Shown here: positions 24,709 to 31,230 of the stretch, piece after piece
Numbering within the stretch: position 1 is the first letter of the stretch
Layout of the letters: each line of letters opens with the position of its first letter
Virus record (IMG/VR): IMGVR_UViG_3300035661_000143
Location: 1 to 40,869 of that record
Origin: a virus
Direction: 5' to 3' (one strand)
Length of the DNA: 40,869 bases
Program-made: the position numbers and the translations under genes
Notes under the pieces: generated by a model
Told to the model about the DNA's origin: nothing
Database searches by the model: none
The model's input: the letters and a program-made list of their open reading frames with translations, nothing else

Positions 24709-24918
24709 TCAAGTCCTTTTTATTAAGAAGGTTTCAGATACAAAATTTTCTGGAGAAGATAACAAAGGAAAAATGCCTTTGTTCGATTTATGTTTGAATC
24801 GTTTCGCAGAATGATAATTTTTGGAGCGCCATTTAGCTTTAGTTAGTTCACGAGAAATGCTATTTCCTGAACTGAGTCCAGTTGTACCATAACTTTTTCC
24901 GCCGACTCTAACCATCAA
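24709..24918 (-). CDS. Small basic hypothetical protein
   Basis: 69 residues, MMVRVGGKSYGTTGLSSGNS onward, Lys/Ser-rich. No family recognised. Preceded closely by a 26-codon reading frame. Confidence 0.45.
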   Translation of the reverse strand: MMVRVGGKSYGTTGLSSGNSISRELTKAKWRSKNYHSAKRFKHKSNKGIFPLLSSPENFVSETFLIKRT

Positions 24919-24948
24919 TTATCCACTTATTAAATCCCGGGTAACAAT

Positions 24949-25029
24949 CTATCCGGCGCCCTTTAATTGAAAACAGATTCTATTGCTAGGCTCTGTAAGA
25001 TCCCGAAGCGTAAGCTGGTTAGTTCCCAT
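24949..25029 (-). CDS. Possible 26-residue peptide
   Basis: MGTNQLTLRDLTEPSNRICF and six further residues, with AAAGGA eight bases before the ATG. It lies between two small genes in the same direction. Too short to be sure. Confidence 0.35.
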   Translation of the reverse strand: MGTNQLTLRDLTEPSNRICFQLKGAG

Positions 25030-25068
25030 GGTTGCGATCCTTTGTAGGTCCGAACCTATGCTTCAAAA

Positions 25069-25302
25069 TTATCCAAGTCGAAGCGGACGCCTTTTAATAT
25101 ATTCGGCATCTGCAGATGATCTTGGTGAATTACTTAAATGATTAGCAAATCTTGTAAGTTTCTTCATGCTGTTGGTCACGCGCTTTACAGCTGCAATTCC
25201 ACGCTTTTGTTTTTCTCTAGCAGCCTGTTCGTCTGGAGTTCCGTCTCGTGCTTCACGAGCCGCTCGCTGGCGGGCCATTTTCTGTTGTACTGTTTCAGTC
25301 AT
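25069..25302 (-). CDS. Hypothetical basic protein
   Basis: 77 residues, MTETVQQKMARQRAAREARDG onward, highly charged and helical. AAGAGG before the internal ATG decides this start. It begins 18 bases after the 3' end of tRNA-Gln, so both are on one transcript. Confidence 0.55.
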   Translation of the reverse strand: MTETVQQKMARQRAAREARDGTPDEQAAREKQKRGIAAVKRVTNSMKKLTRFANHLSNSPRSSADAEYIKRRPLRLG

Positions 25303-25319
25303 AAACGACCTCTTAAGTT

Positions 25320-25397
25320 TGGATGGGGACAACGGTTACGATCCGTTTATCAATCTGTTTCAAAGACAGAAGCCGGTTGCCATCCGGACAATCCCCA
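25320..25397 (-). tRNA. tRNA-Gln(TTG)
   Basis: Acceptor TGGGGAT/GTCCCCA, with the U1-A72 pair typical of Gln, anticodon loop CTTTGAA, T-arm AACGG-ATCGTAA-CCGTT, CCA encoded. T-loop has A54 and T58. Confidence 0.9.
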
Positions 25398-25419
25398 ATA
25401 ATTCATTTTTATTTATCAT

Positions 25420-25650
25420 TCAGTGAAGTGTACGAGCCTCAGGCCAAATAACAGCAACAGGACCGAGTTGAGAACAATGCATACTTGACGCAGAATCTAC
25501 ACTCTTTGGCACACTCCAGTTTTTCATCGCGTATCTCTTAAGATTTTGTGGAGTAGGCTCAAGGCCTGTCTCTAACCAAAACTCTTCAAGATCAACAACC
25601 ATATCTATGATGGCGTTAAACTCAATATGAACTGAGGTTCGTTTAGCCAT
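25420..25650 (-). CDS. Hypothetical small protein
   Basis: 76 residues, MAKRTSVHIEFNAIIDMVVDLEEFWLETG onward, acidic helical middle. CAGGAG ribosome site; first gene after a good sigma70 promoter, so early. Not recognised. Confidence 0.6.
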   Translation of the reverse strand: MAKRTSVHIEFNAIIDMVVDLEEFWLETGLEPTPQNLKRYAMKNWSVPKSVDSASSMHCSQLGPVAVIWPEARTLH

Positions 25651-25674
25651 TTAAGTTCTCCTGTGTGAATTTTA

Positions 25675-25703
25675 ATTTTATCACAGGATAGGCTAAGAGT
25701 CAA
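25675..25703 (-). promoter_or_regulatory. Sigma70 promoter
   Basis: TTGACT (25698-25703), 17 bases, TAAAAT (25675-25680) on the minus strand, reading into the small gene and tRNA-Gln. Confidence 0.75.
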
Positions 25704-25748
25704 CCAAAGAAAAGTGCAATAATTTCAATGACTTAAGGTATGCCGGTC

Positions 25749-25823
25749 TATGGTCACTGGTATGGACAGGCTTTGAAGGGTGTTTACCCACAACTCAATC
25801 GTCCGGGTTAACCAGCGACCATA
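25749..25823 (-). ncRNA. Possible structured RNA of tRNA size
   Basis: Outer stem TATGGTCGCTGG / CCAGTGACCATA (12 bp, one G-T pair) encloses nested stems GGAC/GTCC, TTGA/TCAA and GGGT-AAAC-ACCC. 75 bases long, but no T-loop or anticodon arm of tRNA type. Strand is uncertain because the fold is symmetric. Confidence 0.4.
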
Positions 25824-25829
25824 AGAAAT

Positions 25830-25913
25830 TGGCGGAGCGCTGAGGTCTCGATCCCCAGACGTTAGTCCTCATTCTTTAGCAAAGAAGACCGATACCTAAT
25901 CGGTTAACGCTCC
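25830..25913 (-). tRNA. tRNA-Ser(GCT)
   Basis: Acceptor GGAGCGT/GCGCTCC, D-arm ACCG/CGGT, anticodon loop TTGCTAA, variable arm GAC-taac-GTC, T-arm TGGGG-ATCGAGA-CCTCA, CCA encoded. Confidence 0.88.
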
Positions 25914-25918
25914 ATATT

Positions 25919-26071
25919 CTATTTATTCATCAACGCGGTTCGTTGCTTATAAAGTTCAGAAAGCTGTTGAAGAATTTTCAGATTGTCAGAGGTCTTACCA
26001 TGAGCTTTCGTGTTCATGATTTCCTTCAGTCGAAGAATTTTCTTGTTTACATTGTCAAGTTCTTTAGACAT
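25919..26071 (-). CDS. Small helical hypothetical protein
   Basis: 50 residues, MSKELDNVNKKILRLKEIMN onward, coiled-coil-like. The start overlaps the end of the upstream coiled-coil gene by 8 bases; the stop overlaps an AATAAATA octamer. Confidence 0.55.
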   Translation of the reverse strand: MSKELDNVNKKILRLKEIMNTKAHGKTSDNLKILQQLSELYKQRTALMNK

Positions 26072-26249
26072 TAGGATCATCCGATCTAGCATCATTCAAA
26101 AGTTCACAAAGATTTGTGAGATGCTTACTAAGAGACATTAACTGCTCAATTGTCTGAAGATATTGAATTTCTTTAGCTTTCAAGTTAGCTATTTCAGCTT
26201 GCTGAGTTTTAACAGTCCTATTTAGGCAATCTTCATTCGCTTGATCCAC
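26064..26249 (-). CDS. Small coiled-coil protein
   Basis: 61 residues, MDQANEDCLNRTVKTQQAEI onward; heptad-like leucines over most of its length. Overlaps both neighbours, so it belongs to one small-gene operon with 25919-26071 and 26233-26475. Function unknown. Confidence 0.6.
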   Translation of the reverse strand: MDQANEDCLNRTVKTQQAEIANLKAKEIQYLQTIEQLMSLSKHLTNLCELLNDARSDDPNV

Positions 26250-26475
26250 GTTTATTATCCAAATGTTCAGACAAAGTCTTTGCAGCGCTCATAAGCATTT
26301 CTGCAGCGCGATTATTTTTATCTTCAGTTCTAAGAATGGAAGCCTGCAAAATGAGATTGGAAACATCGCACGTTGCAGTGCCGACAGTCATTAGATGCTG
26401 TCCGATTTTTACAATTTCTCGGACAGCCTCTTTTTTGTCAGAATCATAGACGCGTTCTGAGCCAAATTTAGCCAT
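26233..26475 (-). CDS. Hypothetical helical protein
   Basis: 80 residues, MAKFGSERVYDSDKKEAVREI onward. The ATG overlaps the stop of the metallophosphoesterase gene by one base; the end overlaps the coiled-coil gene. Not recognised. Confidence 0.6.
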   Translation of the reverse strand: MAKFGSERVYDSDKKEAVREIVKIGQHLMTVGTATCDVSNLILQASILRTEDKNNRAAEMLMSAAKTLSEHLDNKRGSSE

Positions 26476-27104
26476 CAGTCGATTTCCTTAACTTCAAGCT
26501 CAGCAACACAAACAAAACGAGTGCCTTTGATCTCTTGGTCGAAAGACTTGTGATGATGGCCAAAAACCCAAACTTCGGGCTTGTGGAGTCCAAACATCGC
26601 ATCAAGTGCCTGACCAGTTTTGGTCGAGATACCAAAGTGATGAGAATGGATATACCCCACCAGGAACTCAGGACAATCATGAGTTACCATGACTCGAGGC
26701 TTTGCAGCTTCGTAGATATCCATGATCTGATAGAACTCAGATTGAGAGAGTTCCTCATCAGCCCACCAATCGAGACCTTCAGTACGATACTGCATGTCGA
26801 TAGAATACGCTCCACCAACGAACATCATATCGCCTTCGACAGTTCCATCAGGAATCCAGTGCTTATGGCGCTTGCAAACGTCAGGATTATCATGATTTCC
26901 GCGGATGAAACGAGCACCGCTAGAAACCATAAGATCATAAGGCGGATTTGGATAATACGGATTCAAATCCATATATTCAGCTTGGGACTGAGAGCGTCTA
27001 AATCCAACGCCCATGTCTCCAACTTGAATGGTGTTCTGATGCTGCTTAAGAATGGACTTATAAGCGCCATACTTTCCGTGAACATCACCGATGAAAGTAG
27101 TCAT
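26475..27104 (-). CDS. Metallophosphoesterase (calcineurin-like)
   Basis: 209 residues. Complete metal-site motifs: FIGDVHGKY (D7, H9), VGDMG, RGNHDNPDV (about 74-82), a middle MVTHDCPEF and the C-terminal GHHHKSFDQ. Two-metal phosphatases of this class hydrolyse phosphomono- or diesters, for example nucleotides or RNA ends; in phages some act on phosphoproteins. A TATAAT sigma70 promoter lies directly upstream, pointing to early expression. Substrate cannot be read from sequence. Confidence 0.88.
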   Translation of the reverse strand: MTTFIGDVHGKYGAYKSILKQHQNTIQVGDMGVGFRRSQSQAEYMDLNPYYPNPPYDLMVSSGARFIRGNHDNPDVCKRHKHWIPDGTVEGDMMFVGGAYSIDMQYRTEGLDWWADEELSQSEFYQIMDIYEAAKPRVMVTHDCPEFLVGYIHSHHFGISTKTGQALDAMFGLHKPEVWVFGHHHKSFDQEIKGTRFVCVAELEVKEID

Positions 27105-27126
27105 GATTTCCTCTTAATTCTAAATT

Positions 27127-27155
27127 ATTATAACATAGAATAAAGAATTAGTCAA
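27127..27155 (-). promoter_or_regulatory. Sigma70 promoter for the metallophosphoesterase
   Basis: TTGACT (27150-27155), 17 bases, TATAAT (27127-27132) on the minus strand, 23 bases before the ATG with AAGAGGAA as ribosome site. It overlaps the end of the lipoprotein gene. Confidence 0.85.
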
Positions 27156-27426
27156 CAATCATTTCATCTAAAAACTTTTTTACAGCTTTGTTGATTTCCC
27201 TTTTAGTTTCCGGGGAGCCTTTGTCCGTCATATCCGTGTGGTGACTTTTTAAGTAATACACTTCAATACCAAACTGATCAGCTTCTCGTGGAGTGGGAAC
27301 AACTCCATAATCTGCTTCAAAATCCAAACTGTCTGATCGTATCATGAGAACCCGCTTAAATTCTTTAGGTTTCTCAGAGCATCCACTCAACAGCGCGAGT
27401 AGAATGACTATCACAAGATAATGCAT
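27148..27426 (-). CDS. Putative lipoprotein
   Basis: 92 residues with a signal peptide and lipobox (LVIVILLALLSGC, Cys at residue 16), then a soluble domain rich in charged residues. Small phage lipoproteins often act in superinfection exclusion or lysis (spanin o type), but this one lies away from the lysis cassette and no family is recognised. Confidence 0.65.
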   Translation of the reverse strand: MHYLVIVILLALLSGCSEKPKEFKRVLMIRSDSLDFEADYGVVPTPREADQFGIEVYYLKSHHTDMTDKGSPETKREINKAVKKFLDEMIVD

Positions 27427-27439
27427 AATATCCTCTAAT

Positions 27440-27518
27440 TGGTGCTCATCGTGAGAGTCGAACTCACATTCTCCAGTTACGGTTCCGACGCTTAGGAGGC
27501 GCGGCCGATTAGATGAGC
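27440..27518 (-). tRNA. tRNA-Arg(CCT), displaced D-loop type
   Basis: Acceptor GCTCATC/GATGAGC with A73 and CCA. Anticodon loop CTCCTAA follows TA by only 11 bases; the D-loop-like AACTGGAG lies after it, next to the T-arm GTGAG-TTCGACT-CTCAC. A canonical D-arm before the anticodon is absent. Confidence 0.7.
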
Positions 27519-27527
27519 AAAATAGTT

Positions 27528-27578
27528 ACTCCAGTGAAGAGGATAGACAATTATAGTCTATTTATCATTCACTGGAGT
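27528..27578 (-). promoter_or_regulatory. Hairpin and late-promoter element 1, no endonuclease left
   Basis: Outer stem ACTCCAGTGAA / TTCACTGGAGT (11 bp), inner stem ATAGAC/GTCTAT, late octamer GATAAATA at 27559-27566. It starts 6 bases after tRNA-Arg(TCT), which lacks CCA, but no endonuclease follows: tRNA-Arg(CCT) is next. Confidence 0.7.
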
Positions 27579-27583
27579 CTATG

Positions 27584-27661
27584 TGACCACAGCAGGACTC
27601 GAACCCGCATCTTCCATCCAGTTACTCTGTACGGTTTAGAAGACCGTGGAGCTATGTGGCC
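27584..27661 (-). tRNA. tRNA-Arg(TCT), displaced D-loop type
   Basis: Acceptor GGCCACA/TGTGGTC, A73, no CCA. Anticodon arm ACGGT-CTTCTAA-ACCGT comes 7 bases after the acceptor; TAACTGGATGG follows it. T-arm GCGGG-TTCGAGT-CCTGC. Confidence 0.7.
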
Positions 27662-27662
27662 G

Positions 27663-27782
27663 TTATTTCTTTTCTGGAGTGAGAACCAGAAGTATGGCAA
27701 CGAGTAATAATAAAATCGTGCCTATAAAGTATAGGTTGCTATATGGAGATGCTTGTACCGCATCCGCAAGAACCTTTTGCAT
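27663..27782 (-). CDS. Possible small membrane protein
   Basis: 39 residues, MQKVLADAVQASPYSNLYF then a membrane helix (IGTILLLLVAILLVL) and TPEKK. It overlaps the end of the iscA-type gene in another frame and has no clear ribosome site, so support is limited. Confidence 0.4.
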   Translation of the reverse strand: MQKVLADAVQASPYSNLYFIGTILLLLVAILLVLTPEKK

Positions 27783-28083
27783 TTGGATTGGAGACTGTAA
27801 GTGTGTCTCCGATAAAATTCTCAATAACATCGATGGTTGATCCAGCAAGTTTATCAAGCACCTGAGCATCTACTGCTACGAAGGATTCACTTGATATTTC
27901 AAGCCGAATGTCAAGAACATCATCACCGTAGAAAGGATACTCGAGATAATCCATCGGCATCCATGAATATTCAAACCCGGCACAACCTCCGCCTTGAAGC
28001 GTGAGGAAAAGAATTGGTTTGCCAAGAGCCTGAAGTTTTTTAGAAATCAGGCTCTTGGCTTTATTGGTAATCTTTACAGACAA
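27739..28083 (-). CDS. A-type iron-sulfur carrier (IscA/ErpA family)
   Basis: 114 residues. Conserved Cys in GGGCAGFEYSW (about residue 34) and the C-terminal GSCGCGTS pair are the three cluster ligands of IscA/ErpA proteins. Such proteins deliver Fe-S clusters; in a phage it may support Fe-S enzymes needed late in infection. It follows the Pro-rich small gene by 6 bases. Confidence 0.88.
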   Translation of the reverse strand: MSVKITNKAKSLISKKLQALGKPILFLTLQGGGCAGFEYSWMPMDYLEYPFYGDDVLDIRLEISSESFVAVDAQVLDKLAGSTIDVIENFIGDTLTVSNPNAKGSCGCGTSISI

Positions 28084-28089
28084 GATGCG

Positions 28090-28230
28090 TTATCCGCTAC
28101 CTTGTTTTGAAGGATCATCAGGTTGAGGTACAGGATCAGAACCCGCAGGCACCTTTGGTTGAGGACCTGGATCCATCACTCCTGGAGTAGTTTCCCCACC
28201 GAACTTAGAATCGTCTTCTTTATCACTCAT
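28090..28230 (-). CDS. Small Pro-rich acidic protein
   Basis: 46 residues, MSDKEDDSKFGGETTPGVMD onward, with repeated P-x-P segments. AAAGGAG ribosome site and a late promoter 28 bases upstream. Function unknown. Confidence 0.6.
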   Translation of the reverse strand: MSDKEDDSKFGGETTPGVMDPGPQPKVPAGSDPVPQPDDPSKQGSG

Positions 28231-28257
28231 GGTAGTCTCCTTTGTTAGTAGACAACC

Positions 28258-28265
28258 TATTTATG
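28258..28265 (-). promoter_or_regulatory. Late promoter CATAAATA
   Basis: CATAAATAGG on the minus strand, between a terminator and the Pro-rich small gene plus iscA-type gene, giving those genes late expression. Confidence 0.7.
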
Positions 28266-28270
28266 ATACG

Positions 28271-28319
28271 AAAAAAGTGTAGAAAAAGTTCTGTTTAGTT
28301 AACTTTGTTCTACACTTTT
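28271..28319 (-). terminator. Rho-independent terminator after tRNA-Arg(ACG)
   Basis: Minus strand AAAAGTGTAGAA / TTCTACACTTTTTT, with an extra inner stem AAAGTT/AACTTT in the loop, followed by a T run. Long, strong stem. Confidence 0.85.
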
Positions 28320-28331
28320 CTTGTTTTTAAT

Positions 28332-28413
28332 TGGAGTACACGAGGGGAGTCGAACCCCTATTTTCAATCCAGTTACCTGTCTCTCGCTTCGTAGGCGAGG
28401 GGGTTACGTGTAC
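28332..28413 (-). tRNA. tRNA-Arg(ACG), displaced D-loop type
   Basis: Acceptor GTACACG/CGTGTAC, CCA encoded. After TA-ACCCC comes the anticodon arm CTCGC-CTACGAA-GCGAG; ACC pairs with the GGT beyond it, and AACTGGATTGAAAAT leads to the T-arm AGGGG-TTCGACT-CCCCT. Confidence 0.75.
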
Positions 28414-28416
28414 ATA

Positions 28417-28605
28417 TTACATTTGCCATCCCTTCCGAGATAGCTTGTCCATTTCAAACCACACTTCATCAAGTGGTCTTTCGACTGGAGTAACCTTTGC
28501 CTTTTGATTCTTCGAGAGTGAAGCCCAAGAGAGAAAAGGCTTTGTTGAATTTAGCAAGAAATAATAACGATCTTGCTCATCTTGAGTCAGATTTTCCCAG
28601 AACAT
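28417..28605 (-). CDS. Small hypothetical protein
   Basis: 62 residues, MFWENLTQDEQDRYYFLLNSTKPFL onward, ending just before the tRNA-Arg(ACG) 5' end. Overlaps the gene upstream by 29 bases. Not recognised. Confidence 0.55.
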   Translation of the reverse strand: MFWENLTQDEQDRYYFLLNSTKPFLSWASLSKNQKAKVTPVERPLDEVWFEMDKLSRKGWQM

Positions 28606-28714
28606 TTTTCTTTTCCAATTTATGAATAAGCTTCAGAAATTTTCTAAAATTTTTCAGAAGCTCTTTGTTTGGAATATGAAATCTGATCTTTAACCATTCA
28701 GGATATTCAGACAT
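28577..28714 (-). CDS. Small basic hypothetical protein
   Basis: 45 residues, MSEYPEWLKIRFHIPNKELL onward, rich in Lys. Its ATG overlaps the end of the frame upstream (ATGTCTGA), which favours this start over a longer one. Confidence 0.45.
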   Translation of the reverse strand: MSEYPEWLKIRFHIPNKELLKNFRKFLKLIHKLEKKNVLGKSDSR

Positions 28715-28862
28715 CACTTGACTTTCTAGTTTTCTTGTAGTCTTGAGAACGCTCATTAAGATAAGCATAATCAAGCCGTGGAATATCGTTCACCACATAA
28801 ACTTCAAAGCCATCTTTGAGAATTTTACCAAGAATCGCATCCGTTTCTTCAAGCCATCCCAC
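28707..28862 (-). CDS. Hypothetical protein, possibly 5'-truncated
   Basis: 51 residues from a GTG start (VGWLEETDAILGKILKDGFE onward). The open frame continues upstream for 20 codons without ATG and stops beside the end of the GIY-YIG gene, so insertion of that gene may have removed the original start. Confidence 0.4.
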   Translation of the reverse strand: MGWLEETDAILGKILKDGFEVYVVNDIPRLDYAYLNERSQDYKKTRKSSDV

Positions 28863-28918
28863 AGTGTGCGAGTTTCCTAGGCGAAGACGACATTGCTTAA
28901 AATATCTTATCCGGTTAG

Positions 28919-29455
28919 CTAGATTCTTTCATGGTAGTTCTCCGTTAATTTCTTTTTGTAAGGACCTCGCGGTCCTTTCGGATGAGACGCCGGATTATGG
29001 GACTTTCTCATTTTTTCTTTGGTTTCCTCAGAATGAGTTTTACCAAGAAATGGTTTAAGATCTTCATTGCCACCACGTTTAAGATTTTTTATCGTTATAT
29101 GACGATATTTGTGATGGTCTCTTTTCAAAGCTTTAGCAACAGCAGCTTTTCGCTTTTCAGTATGCTGAAGACCAAGGTTATTAATATAACCAAACCCTCC
29201 GTGTCCACCTTCGCAAAGATTATAAGACTGATCACAGATAACTACTAAGCGCTTTTCAGCAGCATTCATCTCTTCTTCAGTCTTACAAATTTCAAGAATT
29301 TCTTTCTTAAAGTTTTCTTTACCATGCTTCTTTATAGCGCGTTTAAGAAGTTTACCAGATCCAAGATAATCATCTTCTAAATTCTTGGTTTGATGTTTTC
29401 CGATATAAAACTTACCATCAAGCAAGTTCGTTATCTTATAGATCGTGTAGTACAT
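28919..29455 (-). CDS. GIY-YIG homing endonuclease with NUMOD3
   Basis: 178 residues. Start MYYTIYKITNLLDGKFYIGKH gives the GIY-YIG strands; then SGKLLKRAIKKHGKENFKKE with the catalytic Arg, the Glu in MNAAEKRLVVI, and the Asn in SYNLCEGG. C-terminal NUMOD3 motif (THSEETKEKMRKSH) and GPRGPYKKK. All catalytic residues are present, and the ribosome site and late promoter are intact, so it is probably active. Sits directly after the 3' end of tRNA-Leu(TAG). Confidence 0.88.
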   Translation of the reverse strand: MYYTIYKITNLLDGKFYIGKHQTKNLEDDYLGSGKLLKRAIKKHGKENFKKEILEICKTEEEMNAAEKRLVVICDQSYNLCEGGHGGFGYINNLGLQHTEKRKAAVAKALKRDHHKYRHITIKNLKRGGNEDLKPFLGKTHSEETKEKMRKSHNPASHPKGPRGPYKKKLTENYHERI

Positions 29456-29461
29456 TTGTTT

Positions 29462-29511
29462 ACTCCAACAGAGAGGATAGACGGTCAAGTCTATTTATCA
29501 TCTGTTGGAGT
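29462..29511 (-). promoter_or_regulatory. Hairpin and late-promoter element 2
   Basis: Outer stem ACTCCAACAGA / TCTGTTGGAGT (11 bp), inner ATAGAC/GTCTAT-like stem, late octamer GATAAATA at 29492-29499. The ribosome site GGAG of the endonuclease lies in the outer stem. Confidence 0.8.
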
Positions 29512-29516
29512 CTATG

Positions 29517-29599
29517 TATCTGCGGGGAGACTCGAACTCCCAAAGCTACGCGGTCTAAACGCGCAAAGTGTGCCTAGTTCCTTATAAAGCCACGCAGAC
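29517..29599 (-). tRNA. tRNA-Leu(TAG) with extended 5' region
   Basis: Acceptor GTCTGCG/CGCAGAT, A73, no CCA. Anticodon arm GCGCG-TTTAGAC-CGCGT, T-arm GGGAG-TTCGAGT-CTCCC. Nine bases, not two, precede D-arm AAG-GAACTAGGCACA-CTT; GGCT there can pair with AGCT in the variable region. The 5' end is also coding sequence of the endonuclease pseudogene. Confidence 0.7.
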
Positions 29600-30107
29600 A
29601 TAATCAATTTTCTTTTTGTACGGACCTCGAGGTCCTTTTGGATGAGACTTAGGATTATGAGATGTACTCATTTTCTTTTTAGTTTCATCAGAATGTTTTT
29701 TACCGGTAAAATTTGGACCTAAACCACTTGTATTTCTTACTTGTTTTTTAATTGCAGTTCTCCATTTTGGAGAATTTTTCCAAACATTTACGCTTTTCAA
29801 AGCTGCTTTTCTATGGTCAGCAAGATTATTTTTATTGATATAACCGAAGCCACCATTTCCACCTTCGCAAAGATTATAAGACTGATCACAGATAACTACT
29901 AAGCGCTTTTCAGCAGCATTCATCTCTTCTTCAGTCTTACAAATTTCAAGAATTTCTTTCTTGAAGTTTTCTTTGCCATGCTTTTGAACAGCACGCTTTA
30001 GAAATTTACCCGATCCGAAGTAACCATCATCCAAATTCTTGGTTTGATGCTTTCCGATATAAAACTTACCATCAAGCAAGTTCGTTATCTTATAGATCGT
30101 AGTACAT
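29582..30107 (-). pseudogene. GIY-YIG endonuclease gene with N-terminal frameshift
   Basis: About 165 codons are open and close to the intact copies (SGKFLKRAVQKHGKENFKKE, MNAAEKRLVVI, SYNLCEGGNGGFGYINKN, NUMOD3). Two bases are missing after ATGTACTAC, so translation from the ATG at 30107 ends at once (MYYDL stop). Its promoter element also carries an insertion. The frame ends inside tRNA-Leu(TAG), adding IDYVCVAL at the C-terminus. Confidence 0.8.
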
Positions 30108-30112
30108 TGATT

Positions 30113-30163
30113 ACTCCTGAGAAGAGGATAGATGGTTAGATCTATTTTATCATTCTCAGGAGT
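30113..30163 (-). promoter_or_regulatory. Hairpin and promoter element 3, octamer disrupted
   Basis: Outer stem ACTCCTGAGAA / TTCTCAGGAGT is intact, but the late octamer reads GATAAAATA with one extra A. It precedes the frameshifted endonuclease gene. Confidence 0.75.
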
Positions 30164-30168
30164 CTATG

Positions 30169-30239
30169 TGCTGTCACAGAGAATCGAACTCTGGCTACCT
30201 CCTTACCAAAGAGGCTTTCTACCACTAAAATATGACAAC
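30169..30239 (-). tRNA. tRNA-Thr(GGT)
   Basis: Acceptor GTTGTCA/TGACAGC, D-arm TTTT/AAAG with AGTGGTAG, anticodon arm CCTCT-TTGGTAA-GGAGG, T-arm CAGAG-TTCGATT-CTCTG, A73, no CCA. Canonical shape. Confidence 0.9.
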
Positions 30240-30240
30240 T

Positions 30241-30571
30241 TAAAATTCAGATTAGTGACGTACAATACGACAACGGAAACGTCTTGACCGCTGAAGCGTT
30301 CTGGAGACCCTGTGAGGGTCGACTGTTGGTTTGCAGTATCTAATCTTTAACTTTTCAGATTGCTGTTTTTGACGGCTGTGCTACCATTACACTACCTGCC
30401 AGCCGCTTTTACACTTATGGCCATTGGGCGGAATCGAACCGCGCTTGCTGTTTTGTTATTTAGACGCTGGAAGCAATCTTTAATTTGACAGGAAACATTT
30501 TCCTACCACTAGGAAAAGCCGAATCGACTTTTTTTGGGATCGAACCAAATTTGTTTTTTGTGGTAAGTTTC
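30241..30571 (-). other. Cluster of tRNA-like fragments
   Basis: Gene-free stretch holding two T-arms (TTTGG-TTCGATC-CCAAA near 30535; GCGG-TTCGATT-CCGC near 30435), two D-arm-like pieces (TTTTCCTAGTGGTAGGAAAA; GTAGTGTAATGGTAGCAC) and a hairpin GACCCT-CAC-AGGGTC. Acceptors do not pair in normal order, so I cannot call complete tRNAs. A TGTCAA following CCTG resembles an Asp(GTC) loop. Confidence 0.5.
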
Positions 30572-31090
30572 CTAAATTGATTTACGATAAGGTCCTCGAG
30601 GCCCTCTTGGATGAGAAGCAGGATTATGGTTTTTCTGTTTATAAGTTAAACCAGCATTCCCGGGCTTTTTACCTAAAAGAGCTAAAGAAATATTCTGTTT
30701 ATGTTTTTCAGATTTAGGTTTTCCTTTTATGAAAATGCCTAAATTGAAATGATTTTTAGTATTCTTTTTAGCAGCAACAGATTTTTGTTCTGTTGTTAGT
30801 GATGAATTAATGAAACCAAAACCACCTTTGCCACCTTCACAAAGATTGTATGACTGATCACAGATAACTACTAAGCGCTTTTCAGCAGCATTCATCTCTT
30901 CTTCTGTCATGTGAATTTCAAGATATTCTTTCTTAAAATTTTCTTTACCATGCTTTTGAATAGCCCGCTTTAGAAGTTTACCTGACCCAAAATAAGAATC
31001 TTCTAAATTTTTAGTTTGATGCTTTCCAATATAGAATTTACCATCAAGAAGATTAGTTATCTTATAGATTGTGAAGTACGTGTAGGTCAA
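30572..31090 (-). CDS. GIY-YIG homing endonuclease with NUMOD3
   Basis: 172 residues from a TTG start (MTYTYFTIYKITNLLDGKFY) eight bases after GGAG. Catalytic Arg (LKRAIQKHGKENF), Glu (MNAAEKRLVVI) and Asn (SYNLCEGG) are all present, and a NUMOD3-type motif (SEKHKQNISLALLGKKPG) precedes GPRGPYRKSI. Intact paralogue of the copy at 28919-29455; follows tRNA-Thr(TGT) and element 4. Confidence 0.85.
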   Translation of the reverse strand: MTYTYFTIYKITNLLDGKFYIGKHQTKNLEDSYFGSGKLLKRAIQKHGKENFKKEYLEIHMTEEEMNAAEKRLVVICDQSYNLCEGGKGGFGFINSSLTTEQKSVAAKKNTKNHFNLGIFIKGKPKSEKHKQNISLALLGKKPGNAGLTYKQKNHNPASHPRGPRGPYRKSI

Positions 31091-31097
31091 GAAAGTT

Positions 31098-31147
31098 ACT
31101 CCTAAGAAGAGGATAGATGGTCAAATCTATTTATCATTCTTAGGAGT
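31098..31147 (-). promoter_or_regulatory. Hairpin and late-promoter element 4
   Basis: Outer stem ACTCCTAAGAA / TTCTTAGGAGT (11 bp), inner ATAGAT/ATCTAT stem, octamer GATAAATA at 31128-31135. Drives the intact endonuclease at 30572-31090. Confidence 0.8.
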
Positions 31148-31151
31148 CTAT

Positions 31152-31223
31152 GTGCTGGATGGCGGAATCGAATCGCCGATAGAGCGTTACAAGGGCCCTG
31201 TTATACCACTTAACTAATCCAAC
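31152..31223 (-). tRNA. tRNA-Thr(TGT)
   Basis: Acceptor GTTGGAT/ATCCAGC, D-arm GTTA/TAAC, anticodon loop CTTGTAA with a C31-C39 mismatch, T-stem with an A53-C61 mismatch, A73, no CCA. Confidence 0.8.
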
Positions 31224-31230
31224 TTTATTT

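Noticed and set aside
24930-25060. Possible tRNA around GGTTGCGATCC
   Set aside because: No acceptor or anticodon arm could be built; a short reading frame with a ribosome site fits better.
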